A DNA stretch of 64,000 nt from Flavobacterium resistens (GTDB lineage: Bacteria > Bacteroidota > Bacteroidia > Flavobacteriales > Flavobacteriaceae): positions 1,175,414-1,239,413 of the forward strand of contig NZ_FXTA01000002.1 in assembly GCF_900182645.1 (NCBI RefSeq). Reading direction: 5' to 3'. Under the pieces are notes generated by a model, which was given only the letters and a program-made list of their open reading frames with translations, ran no database searches and had not been told where the DNA came from. Each line of letters opens with the position of its first letter. Position 1 is the first letter of the stretch. Position numbers and translations under genes: made by a program. Positions 56,506 through 63,977 of the stretch are shown piece after piece.

Positions 56506-56513
56506 TACTTTTG
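56506..56513 (+). promoter_or_regulatory. -7 element of the four-helix-bundle gene
   Basis: TACTTTTG, exact TAnnTTTG, 19 nt before the ATG. It gives this gene its own promoter in opposition to kdp. Confidence 0.55.
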
Positions 56514-56531
56514 TAAATAATTATTTTAAAT

Positions 56532-56891
56532 ATGAAACCACACAAGAAATTGAATTCATGGATTAAAAGTTTTGAATTCGTTAAAGAAATTTATTTAGCT
56601 ACAAGGCAATTTCCTTCTGAGGAAAGGTTTGGCATTACTTCGCAAATTCGCAGAGCTTCTGTTTCTATACCTGTTAATATTGCAGAAGGAGCAGCAAGAA
56701 AAGGAATAAAAGAGTTTATCCATTTTTTACATATTTCTCTAGGTTCTTTATCGGAACTCGATACTTTAATTTTATTGAGCAAGGAGTTAGATTTTTTCAA
56801 TGAAAAAGAATGCGAACAATTGATTGAAAAATTAGACATCATAGGAAAACTTATTTATGGATTAATCAAGAATCTTGAAGCACGTTTATGA
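56532..56891 (+). CDS. Four-helix bundle protein of the S23/Avd-like family
   Basis: A 119-aa all-helical protein. The order of helices and the blocks FEFVKEIYLATRQFPSEERFG, ITSQIRRASVSIPVNIAEGA and FIHFLHISLGSLSELDTLILL match the 'four helix bundle / 23S rRNA-intervening sequence protein' family. That family is found in spirochaete rRNA inserts and many Bacteroidota intergenic sites, and shares a fold with retroelement accessory protein Avd. It is on the plus strand between kdpB and kdpA, which are both on the minus strand, with repeats around it and its own -7 box. This suggests insertion as a small cassette. No reverse transcriptase is in the window. Confidence 0.9.
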   Translation: MKPHKKLNSWIKSFEFVKEIYLATRQFPSEERFGITSQIRRASVSIPVNIAEGAARKGIKEFIHFLHISLGSLSELDTLILLSKELDFFNEKECEQLIEKLDIIGKLIYGLIKNLEARL

Positions 56892-56901
56892 TTTGTTATT
56901 T

Positions 56902-56982
56902 GTGAAAAAGTAAAATGTGATTTGTAAGTTGTAAAATGTTGTTTAGGTATCGATTTTTACATCTCACATTTTACTTTTTCAC
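56902..56982. repeat. 19-bp inverted repeat beside the four-helix gene
   Basis: GTGAAAAAGTAAAATGTGA (56902-56920) pairs exactly with TCACATTTTACTTTTTCAC (56964-56982). The inner GTAAAATGT and ACATCTCAC words recur at 50930-50970 and 56484-56500. Confidence 0.75.
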
Positions 56983-56985
56983 ATT

Positions 56986-58704
56986 TTACATTCCGAAATA
57001 TTCTGCCAATGGACCTAAAGCCAACGCTGGGAAGAATGATAAAGCAGCGATAATTGCGATTACGGCAAAAGTCATGATTCCGAAAATCGAGGTGTCGGTT
57101 TTTAAAGTTCCTGCACTCTCTGGAATGTATTTTTTACCTGCTAATAAACCTGCAATTGCCAGTGGTCCAATAATTGGAATAAAACGGCTTAATAGTAATA
57201 CAATTCCTGTTGTGATATTCCAGAACGGATTGTTATCTCCTAAACCTTCAAAACCAGAACCATTATTGGCAGCACTTGAAGTATATTCATATAACATTTC
57301 TGAGAATCCGTGATTACCAGGATTATTTAACCATCCTGTCGCGTTTCCGTTAAACCAATAGCCCATTGCAGTATCGTGCGCAGCAAAATAAGAAGCTAAA
57401 GCAGTTCCGGCTAAAATCAATAATGGGTGAAGAATGGCGATAAAAGCAGCAATTTTCACTTCCCGCGCTTCGATTTTCTTACCTAAAAATTCAGGAGTTC
57501 GGCCAACCATTAATCCGGAGATAAATACGGCTAGAATTATAAAAATATAGTAGTTTAGAATACCAACACCGCATCCGCCGTAAAAGGCATTTACCATCAT
57601 AGATAATAGTTGCATAGTGCCAGACATTGGCATAGAACTATCGTGCATACTGTTTACAGAACCTGTAGAAATTACCGTTGTTGCAATACTCCAGAAACCT
57701 GAAATTGCTGGGCCAAACCGAACTTCTTTTCCTTCCATCGCTCCGGTTGCTTGTGCGATGCCCATTTTTTCGATAGCAGGATTTCCGTTGATTTCACTCA
57801 TAACTGTTGGAACAACCAAGAGTAAGAAACCAACTGTCATTACACCAAAAATAATATTCGATAATTTTCTTTTGTTGAGGTAAAATCCAAGAGCAAAAAT
57901 CATCGCAAACGGAATAATCATTTGCGCCCAAAGTTCAACTTGGTTAGTAAAATAAGTCGGATTTTCTAATGGATGCGCTGAGTTGGCTCCAAAAAATCCA
58001 CCACCATTTGTACCAATATGTTTAATCGCAATAAATGCTGCAGCTGGCCCGCGAGAAACTTCGACATGATCGCCTTGCAGCGTTGTAATAGCATCTTTAC
58101 CTTCAAAAGTCATTGGAGTTCCACTAAATACTAATGCAACAGCCACGATTGCTGAAAGCGGTAATAAAATACGAGTACAGCTTTTGATGAAATAATCGTA
58201 AAAATTACCTAATTTTTCTGTTGTTCTTTCTTTCATTGCTGTAAAAATCATAGCGGCAGCAGCCATTCCGATACCGGCAGAAACAAATTGAAGGAACATC
58301 AAGACGATTTGTGAAAGGTAAGAAACCCCGCTTTCTCCTGAATAATGCTGTAAATTACAATTGACTAAAAATGAAATAGCAGTGTTAAATGCCAGATCTG
58401 GCGTCATTGAGGGGTTGTTATCCGGATTTAAAGGCAAAGAACCCTGAAACAATAAGACAAAAAAGCAAAGAAAGAACCAAACCAAATTGATACTTAAAAG
58501 TGCTTTTAAGTGTTGTTTCCAGTTCATTTCTTCAGCAGGATTAATACCGCTGATTTTAAAAATAAATTTTTCAATTGGATTGAAAATCGGATCAAGAAGT
58601 GTTTTATCTCCCAAGAAAACTTTAGCAATATATTTTCCTAAAGGAATCGCTAAAACAATAGTTAGGATAAAAATACCAATGACGCCTAATAATTCTGTGT
58701 TCAT
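56986..58704 (-). CDS. kdpA: K+-transporting ATPase subunit A (KdpA)
   Basis: A 572-aa channel-like subunit that selects and passes potassium to KdpB. It has ten transmembrane helices and the four selectivity segments typical of the superfamily of K+ transporters: SFLVNCNLQHYSGESGVSYL, IGTNGGGFFGANSAHPLENP, AFYGGCGVGILNY and AANNGSGFEGLGDNNPFWN. The length is usual. The 5' end starts 98 nt after kdpF. Downstream the reverse-oriented S23 gene separates it from kdpB. Confidence 0.97.
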   Translation of the reverse strand: MNTELLGVIGIFILTIVLAIPLGKYIAKVFLGDKTLLDPIFNPIEKFIFKISGINPAEEMNWKQHLKALLSINLVWFFLCFFVLLFQGSLPLNPDNNPSMTPDLAFNTAISFLVNCNLQHYSGESGVSYLSQIVLMFLQFVSAGIGMAAAAMIFTAMKERTTEKLGNFYDYFIKSCTRILLPLSAIVAVALVFSGTPMTFEGKDAITTLQGDHVEVSRGPAAAFIAIKHIGTNGGGFFGANSAHPLENPTYFTNQVELWAQMIIPFAMIFALGFYLNKRKLSNIIFGVMTVGFLLLVVPTVMSEINGNPAIEKMGIAQATGAMEGKEVRFGPAISGFWSIATTVISTGSVNSMHDSSMPMSGTMQLLSMMVNAFYGGCGVGILNYYIFIILAVFISGLMVGRTPEFLGKKIEAREVKIAAFIAILHPLLILAGTALASYFAAHDTAMGYWFNGNATGWLNNPGNHGFSEMLYEYTSSAANNGSGFEGLGDNNPFWNITTGIVLLLSRFIPIIGPLAIAGLLAGKKYIPESAGTLKTDTSIFGIMTFAVIAIIAALSFFPALALGPLAEYFGM

Positions 58705-58809
58705 AATTTTTATATTTTTTAGTGAAAGGTGAGAGGTGATTTGTAAAATGAGTTGATGAATAAAATTTGTGTTTACATTTCACTTAATGCATTTCACTTT
58801 TTACATGAT

Positions 58810-58887
58810 TTAAAATTTTTCGGGTTTGATTAATACATATACCAAATACACGAAAACGGCGATTGAAATAATAAAGAGTGCAGTCAT
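58810..58887 (-). CDS. kdpF: K+-transporting ATPase subunit F (KdpF)
   Basis: A 25-aa single-helix peptide, MTALFIISIAVFVYLVYVLI plus KPEKF. The core YLVYVLIKPEKF matches the C-terminus of E. coli KdpF (YLVYALINAEAF), which stabilises the KdpABC complex in the membrane. It starts 3 nt after the stop of the 27-aa frame and lies ahead of kdpA, the usual kdpFA order. Confidence 0.85.
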   Translation of the reverse strand: MTALFIISIAVFVYLVYVLIKPEKF

Positions 58888-58890
58888 GAT

Positions 58891-58974
58891 TTAGATTTTT
58901 TCAAAAAATTCAACAGAGAGAAAGCAAATGGCAAACAGCACAACGGCCAGCCCGAGTAAAAGAAAAGTGATCAT
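58891..58974 (-). CDS. 27-aa single-span membrane peptide upstream of kdpF
   Basis: The sequence MITFLLLGLAVVLFAICFLS plus VEFFEKI is one hydrophobic helix with an acidic-basic tail. The reading frame is intact, uses ordinary codons, and is followed by kdpF after only 3 nt, a spacing that suggests translation coupling. I do not recognise a family. A second KdpF-like subunit or a regulator of the pump is possible. Translation itself is unproven. Confidence 0.5.
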   Translation of the reverse strand: MITFLLLGLAVVLFAICFLSVEFFEKI

Positions 58975-59042
58975 AATATTATTTTAGATTTAAGATTGTA
59001 GACTTTAGATTTTCGATTAAACAGTTAACCGATTCAACAGAT

Positions 59043-59324
59043 TTATACTCCCGAAGCATTAACCTGCTTGATATATTCTGCTTTAAGTGTTTGAGGAAAT
59101 AGATGTGAAATATTGCAGTGGCGCACTTCCATAAAAGAAGAAACCGAAAAAACATACACATTAGAAATGGCATTTTTAGTTTCGATGCTTCCGCTAATAA
59201 ATAGGCGTTCTGCAAGAGCCAGACATTTTTTTGCACGAACGATATTTCCAGAAATAATTGATTTTTTTGTTATCTCGGCAAAGCGTTCTGCTTGTTTGTA
59301 GATTGAGGTGACTTGGTTTTTCAT
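59043..59324 (-). CDS. Small conserved protein at the head of the kdp operon
   Basis: A 93-aa soluble protein, MKNQVTSIYKQAERFAEITKK at the start and KKCLALAERLFISGSIETKN in the middle. It is predicted as helices followed by strands (AISNVYVFSVSSFMEV). I think it belongs to the DUF7674 group of Bacteroidota proteins seen next to kdp genes, but this is from memory of context and not certain. It starts the kdp transcript, 68 nt before the 27-aa peptide. Confidence 0.6.
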   Translation of the reverse strand: MKNQVTSIYKQAERFAEITKKSIISGNIVRAKKCLALAERLFISGSIETKNAISNVYVFSVSSFMEVRHCNISHLFPQTLKAEYIKQVNASGV

Positions 59325-59423
59325 TTGGAATGAATTTTTAATGTTCTCCCTCCTTATGCCAAAATATGTTCCGAAAAAATAAAGTTATAGCTAAAGTGCT
59401 GTCAATAAAAGGAATGTAGTTTT

Positions 59424-59430
59424 GTGCCAA
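59424..59430 (-). promoter_or_regulatory. Sigma-54 -24-like box upstream of kdp
   Basis: The minus strand reads TTGGCAC, identical to the -24 core of sigma-54 promoters, about 100 nt before the first kdp gene. The -12 (TACA in place of TTGC) is poor. The NtrC-type regulator upstream makes the idea worth testing, but the match is weak. No TAnnTTTG is seen in the same gap. Confidence 0.3.
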
Positions 59431-59441
59431 AAATTAGGCAT

Positions 59442-59470
59442 AAAAAAAGCCTATCAAAATGATAAGCTTT
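59442..59470 (-). terminator. Terminator of the NtrC-type regulator gene
   Basis: On the minus strand AAAGCTTATC pairs with GATAGGCTTT (one mismatch) and runs into T7, about 75 nt after the regulator stop. Confidence 0.65.
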
Positions 59471-59543
59471 TATTGAAATGATAAGGTTCTTTTAATTATG
59501 AATTATGAATTGTAAAATGTAGCCTACTTTGATATTGGAATTT

Positions 59544-60899
59544 TTAAATTTTCGAATTTTCTATCCCATATTCTTCCAACTTTCTATACAAAGTTGCAAT
59601 TCCAATTTCTAATAATCGTGCGGTTTCCGCTTTATTTCCTTTAGTATAATTTAAAACCTTTTGTATATGCAGTTTTTCAACACTCTGCATTGAGAAAGCC
59701 GACATCGATTTGGTGCTTTTTTCAGCTTGATTTTGTAGTTCGTAAGGAAGAACATCAGAAGTCAAAATATCGCCACTGCTCAAAATAACGGATCTTTCGA
59801 TGATGTTTTTAAGTTCGCGGATATTTCCTGGCCAGGAATAATTTTCTAATTTCTGCAGAAAATCATCAGAGATATGTAATGTTTTTTTGTTCGTTTTTTC
59901 AGAAAATTGCTTCACGAAATGATGCGTCAAAACGGCAATATCTTTTATTCGTTCTCTTAAAGAAGGCAATTTAATTTCGAAAATATTCAATCGAAAATAC
60001 AAATCAGAACGAAAACGATGTTCGTCACTTTCTGTTTTTAAATCTCGGTTTGTAGCCGCAATTAATCTGAAATTTGATTTTTTTGGAGTTGTGTCTCCAA
60101 CGGGAATATATTCGGAAGTTTCTAAAACACGTAATAATTTTGCCTGAAGATCAATTGGCATTTCACCAATTTCATCCAGAAATAAAGTTCCGCCATTCGC
60201 TTCTTCAATAAAACCTTTTTTATCTTTTACAGCTCCGGTAAAAGCGCCTTGTTTATGACCGAAAAGTTCGCTTTCTAAAATTTCTTTTGTGAAAGTACTA
60301 CAGTTCAAGGCCACAAAAGATTTTCCAACACGATTGCTGTTTTCATGAATCGCCTGCGCAAAAACTTCTTTTCCGGTTCCGGTTTCACCAGTTAATAAAA
60401 CAGTCGAATCGGTTTTGGCTACTTTTTGTGCGAGATCAATAACCTGTTCGATTCCTTTCGATTTTCCTATAATAGTGCTGAAAGAATATTTGTCGTTGAT
60501 GCGTTTTTCAAGTTGTTGTACTTTCTTTTGCAAATGCACTTTTTCAACTGCTTTATAAAGAAGCGGAATAATTTTATCATTATCGTCTCCTTTTACAATA
60601 TAATCGAAAGCACCATTTTTCATCGCCTGAACGCCGTCTGGAATATTTCCAAAAGCGGTTAGTAGAATAACTTCTGTTAAAGGAAAACTTCCTTTTATGT
60701 TTTGAAGAAAATCAACACCATTTCCGTCGGGTAATTTTACGTCACATAAAACAACATCAATATCCGTTTGTTCCAGTTTCTTAAAACCAGATTTTAAATC
60801 TTTGGCTTCAAAAACTTCAAATCCTTCCGATTTTATAATACGCGCCAGCAGACTTCTCAGTTTTTCTTCGTCGTCTATAATTAAAATTTTGTGTGTCAT
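59544..60899 (-). CDS. NtrC-family sigma-54-dependent response regulator of the Kdp locus
   Basis: A 451-aa regulator. The receiver (about 1-120) has Asp53 in CDVKLPDGNG. The AAA+ sigma-54 interaction domain (about 138-375) carries Walker A LTGETGTGKEVFA, the sigma-54 contact loop GAFTGA, and Walker B GGTLFLDEIGEM. The C-terminal Fis-type helix-turn-helix (KAETARLLEIGIATLYRKL) binds enhancers. An upstream extension of the frame (to 61046) looks non-coding; the ATG at 60899 starts MTHKILIIDDEE, a proper receiver. Next to the kdp operon it probably replaces KdpE, which is normally an OmpR-type regulator. The presence of a sigma-54 activator means the target promoter should need RpoN. Confidence 0.93.
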   Translation of the reverse strand: MTHKILIIDDEEKLRSLLARIIKSEGFEVFEAKDLKSGFKKLEQTDIDVVLCDVKLPDGNGVDFLQNIKGSFPLTEVILLTAFGNIPDGVQAMKNGAFDYIVKGDDNDKIIPLLYKAVEKVHLQKKVQQLEKRINDKYSFSTIIGKSKGIEQVIDLAQKVAKTDSTVLLTGETGTGKEVFAQAIHENSNRVGKSFVALNCSTFTKEILESELFGHKQGAFTGAVKDKKGFIEEANGGTLFLDEIGEMPIDLQAKLLRVLETSEYIPVGDTTPKKSNFRLIAATNRDLKTESDEHRFRSDLYFRLNIFEIKLPSLRERIKDIAVLTHHFVKQFSEKTNKKTLHISDDFLQKLENYSWPGNIRELKNIIERSVILSSGDILTSDVLPYELQNQAEKSTKSMSAFSMQSVEKLHIQKVLNYTKGNKAETARLLEIGIATLYRKLEEYGIENSKI

Positions 60900-60937
60900 T
60901 TGCAGATAAGCTAAAACCGAATGGGTATTTTGATGTA

Positions 60938-60945
60938 CAAATTTA
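60938..60945 (-). promoter_or_regulatory. -7 element of the NtrC-type regulator gene
   Basis: The minus strand reads TAAATTTG, an exact match to TAnnTTTG, 39 nt upstream of the start codon. The -33 box is not visible. Confidence 0.45.
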
Positions 60946-61066
60946 GGTTTTAAATCAATTCTCTTTTTTGATTCAGCAGAAATTATTTTCAAAAGAGTAA
61001 TTGGTTTTGAAATATTTTTTTCAAAAAGAAATGTACTTTTAAGCAAAAATTGAATCCATATAATTT

Positions 61067-62278
61067 ATGTTAAAACGTATTCTTCTTATCGGTATATTCT
61101 TCTTCGGATGTTTTACTTGTTTTTCAAATGAAGTAGCTGAAAAAGATTCTTTAAAATCAAAGACCATTTCATTTAAAATTAAATTGAAGTCGGAAGAAAA
61201 GATCAAAATTAAAGCTGCTCCTTTAAAATATAACAAGCATTTTGCTTACAGTTTTACTCTTGATGATGGATATCGATCGGCTTATTTAACAGCATTTCCA
61301 TTATTGAATGGAGGAAAAATAAGTAATTCTGATAAAAATGAATGGAAAATTGATCAAGGTGGAGATGGAACAATTTCAAAAGGGCTTTTTTATTCAGACG
61401 GATTTGGAAATAAAATTCCGTTTAAATTAGCATTGGCTATAAACGGCGGTTCAATTCGCGATTTACCAGCAAACCGCGGACATCTTTCGTGGCCGGAAAT
61501 CAAAGAAATGTATAATGCCGGTTGGGATATTTTGAATCATGGTTTTCATCATGCAACAAAACACGGCACAAATTATTTAACAGAAGCCACAGAAAATACA
61601 ACTTCAATAAAACAAAATCTAGGTTTTACAATGTCACATTTTGTAGTTCCGGGCGGAGAAGGTGATGAGAAATATTATTTGGAATATGAAAAAGATGCAC
61701 TTAATAATGGGCATTTTTCGGTAGCGTCTTATTATGGTGTTGGTCCAGTTTTTAAAGTCGATTCAAAAATGGATTTAGATAAAATGATTACGGCCAGAAC
61801 TTTTGTGCAGAGTTCAAAAGACACGACAAGTTTTAAAATAATGGATCGTTATTTAAAAACTTTAGATTCGATTGTAAAACAGCCAAATCCAATTTGGTTT
61901 AACGAATTCACACACGGAACGGGAAATACAAATTTGTGGAACTTAAGCATGCGTTTTCCTGATTTCAAATATTATATGACAGCGCTTGCTGATAAATATG
62001 GTGTAAAAGGAAACGATTCAGTCTGGATGGCGCCTTGGCAGGAAGTTTATGAATACATCTGGTTAAGAGACCGAATAAAAATTGATTACAAGCAAAAAGG
62101 AAAAGATGTAGAAGTGAAAATTGTAATTCCTGAAATTCCTGAAGCATTTAGATATCGTGAAATTACATTAGCGCTTGAAACTTCTTCTAAATTCGAAATA
62201 GAATCTGGCAAAGATCTAATTATAAAAGATGATGGTAAGACAAACCATAAGCTGATTCATCTGAAATTGAAACAATAA
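61067..62278 (+). CDS. Exported polysaccharide deacetylase-family protein
   Basis: A 403-aa protein with a hydrophobic signal (about residues 3-20, LKRILLIGIFFFGCFTCFS). Following it is a NodB-like fold: motif 1 in AYSFTLDDGYRSAYL (T-x-D-D-G, the catalytic Asp and metal Asp), motif 2 in DILNHGFHHATKHGTNY (H-x3-H metal ligands), and further family segments up to WMAPWQEVYEYIW. The C-terminal 60 residues (VKIVIPEIPEAFRYREITLA) form a beta-rich extension. The domain usually deacetylates chitin, peptidoglycan or other N-acetylated glycans; the substrate here is unknown. It is divergent from the Kdp regulator gene. Confidence 0.85.
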   Translation: MLKRILLIGIFFFGCFTCFSNEVAEKDSLKSKTISFKIKLKSEEKIKIKAAPLKYNKHFAYSFTLDDGYRSAYLTAFPLLNGGKISNSDKNEWKIDQGGDGTISKGLFYSDGFGNKIPFKLALAINGGSIRDLPANRGHLSWPEIKEMYNAGWDILNHGFHHATKHGTNYLTEATENTTSIKQNLGFTMSHFVVPGGEGDEKYYLEYEKDALNNGHFSVASYYGVGPVFKVDSKMDLDKMITARTFVQSSKDTTSFKIMDRYLKTLDSIVKQPNPIWFNEFTHGTGNTNLWNLSMRFPDFKYYMTALADKYGVKGNDSVWMAPWQEVYEYIWLRDRIKIDYKQKGKDVEVKIVIPEIPEAFRYREITLALETSSKFEIESGKDLIIKDDGKTNHKLIHLKLKQ

Positions 62279-62346
62279 ACATTTGTAGCTACAAATATTA
62301 TAATTCAATTAACATTAGAAAGCAAAGTGCATCAATATAAATGAGT

Positions 62347-62354
62347 TAATTTTG
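62347..62354 (+). promoter_or_regulatory. -7 element of the LLM-class oxidoreductase gene
   Basis: TAATTTTG, an exact TAnnTTTG, 20 nt before the ATG. The -33 is not clear. Confidence 0.5.
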
Positions 62355-62373
62355 CACCTTAGCATTATTTTAT

Positions 62374-63390
62374 ATGAAAAAACCAATTTCAGTTTCAATA
62401 TTAGAGCTTGCAATTATCAATCAAGATAGCAACGCGACCAAAACATTTCAAAAAACAAAAGACATTGCGCAATTAGCAGATAAATTAGGATACAAAAGAA
62501 TCTGGCTTGCAGAACATCACAACATGGCACACGTTGCAAGTACGGCAACAGTTGTTTTAATTGGATATGTAGCAAGTCAAACCGAGAATATTCGTGTAGG
62601 CTCAGGCGGAATTATGTTGCCCAATCATTCTCCTTTAGTAGTGGCAGAACAATTCGGAACATTAGAAACACTTTATCCAAATAGAATTGATTTAGGTTTA
62701 GGAAGAGCACCAGGAACAGATCAGCCAACTGCCGAAGCTATTCGAAAAGACTTTTTTGAACAAGCGCAGCGATTTCCTCAAAATGTAAGCAAACTCCAAG
62801 AATATTTTTCTAGCGAAAATGCAACAGGAAAAGTTCGTGCTTTTCCAGCAGAAGGTCTTAATGTCCCAATTTGGATTTTAGGTTCAAGTATGGAAAGTGC
62901 AGCTTTAGCAGCCGCTTATGGTTTGCCTTATGCCTTTGCCGGACATTTTGCGCCGCGTTTAATGATACAGGCATTTGAGTTTTATCGTGCAAATTTTCAG
63001 GCATCAGAATTTTTAGATAAACCCAAAACAATGGCATGCGTTAATATCATCGCTGCAGATACAAATGAAGAAGCCGAATTATTATCGACAAGTTTATATC
63101 AAATGTTTCTCAACTTAATCAGGAACGATCGCAAAGGATTACAGCCACCAGTTCTGTCGCTAGATGATATCATGAGTGAAGAAGAACGTTTACATGTCAA
63201 TCAAATGACCGCGGGAACCTTCACAGGAAACAAAGAACAATTGAGCACAGATCTAAAAAAGTTTATCAACTACGCTAGTATTGATGAATTGATGGTAACA
63301 AGTCCTATTTTTGATCATCAGGCAAAATTAAAAAGCATTCAAATTACAAAAGAAGTAATAGATAGCCTAAACGAAAGTATACATATATAA
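62374..63390 (+). CDS. LLM-class flavin-dependent oxidoreductase (luciferase-like monooxygenase)
   Basis: A 338-aa TIM-barrel enzyme of the bacterial luciferase family that uses FMN and oxygen. The N-terminal blocks [36 protein letters not shown] and [20 protein letters not shown], with [18 protein letters not shown] and [26 protein letters not shown], define the LLM class and follow the MsnO8/YhbW-like group. The substrate is not predictable. The gene has its own promoter and terminator. Confidence 0.93.
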   Translation: MKKPISVSILELAIINQDSNATKTFQKTKDIAQLADKLGYKRIWLAEHHNMAHVASTATVVLIGYVASQTENIRVGSGGIMLPNHSPLVVAEQFGTLETLYPNRIDLGLGRAPGTDQPTAEAIRKDFFEQAQRFPQNVSKLQEYFSSENATGKVRAFPAEGLNVPIWILGSSMESAALAAAYGLPYAFAGHFAPRLMIQAFEFYRANFQASEFLDKPKTMACVNIIAADTNEEAELLSTSLYQMFLNLIRNDRKGLQPPVLSLDDIMSEEERLHVNQMTAGTFTGNKEQLSTDLKKFINYASIDELMVTSPIFDHQAKLKSIQITKEVIDSLNESIHI

Positions 63391-63426
63391 GTATACATAC
63401 TATATAAGAATAGATTTCAGTCACGC

Positions 63427-63467
63427 AACCCGACAGTTTTTGAAAACCTGTCGGGTTTGTTTTTTTC
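63427..63467 (+). terminator. Terminator of the LLM-class gene
   Basis: AACCCGACAG (63427-63436) pairs with CTGTCGGGTT (63448-63457), with extra TTTT/AAAA pairing inside, followed by a T-rich run. Confidence 0.85.
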
Positions 63468-63544
63468 TATACATATACATATATATGTATATAGAAAGCT
63501 ATACTATATTAAGAGTAAAAAAACCGAATTTTTGATTTTGTATA

Positions 63545-63630
63545 AGGAGCTATTCCCCGCTATCCGCTCCAATCTTTTGCTTTTTAAAGAAAAAAGCAAA
63601 AGGATTTCCGCTGCTATCGGGGCTAGGGCA
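63545..63630. repeat. Structured dispersed repeat, copy 3 of 3
   Basis: The left block AGGAGCTATTCCCCGCTATCC and right block CTATCGGGGCTAGGGCA flank the hairpin CTTTTGCTTTTT / AAAAAGCAAAAG with loop AAAGA. It is the closest of the three to a consensus. Confidence 0.8.
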
Positions 63631-63947
63631 GTTGTTTTCAGAAGAAATCCTCCGAAATAAAAGACCAAAGAGGACCTTGAATAGAGAAAATCTAATGCTT
63701 TGCTGTCTTTCCGGGATCAAGACGGCCAAATGTTCTACTTCAAAAGGTTGTTTTCTTGTCAAAGAAGTGTACGAAAGATTAAAAAATCAACAAAACGGAA
63801 AGCAGAAAAGCCCCGAAAACGATGAAAACCACGGTGTAATTCAGAAAAACGCCACAAGGAATCAAAAAAGTTTGAATTGTAAATAAAGTGTTATCAGTGA
63901 GTTAGGAAATAATCCAAAAAAAGATAAAAAAAACACATCGAAAAAGC

Positions 63948-63977
63948 TTGTATAACTGAATAAAGGTTCTACTTTTG
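63948..63977 (+). promoter_or_regulatory. Promoter near the window end, probably of a stable-RNA operon
   Basis: TTG (63948-63950) and TACTTTTG (63970-63977) are 19 nt apart, an excellent match to the Bacteroidota consensus. It is followed by GCACCCGCAAC. The transcript continues beyond the window. Confidence 0.6.

Noticed and set aside
58979..59236. 85-codon minus-strand frame overlapping the 93-aa kdp protein
   Set aside because: It is an out-of-frame shadow of the 93-aa gene, with improbable composition.
60900..61046. N-terminal extension of the NtrC-type regulator by 49 codons
   Set aside because: The extension has no domain and the receiver starts precisely at the ATG at 60899; a promoter-like -7 box lies inside the extension.
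63469..63494. TATACATATACATATATATG palindromic tract
   Set aside because: Simple AT alternation between a terminator and a repeat; not enough to call an origin or a binding site.
63632..63886. 84-codon plus-strand frame near the window end
   Set aside because: It begins inside the structured repeat, has a Lys/Asn/Gln-rich low-information composition in its second half and no recognisable domain.
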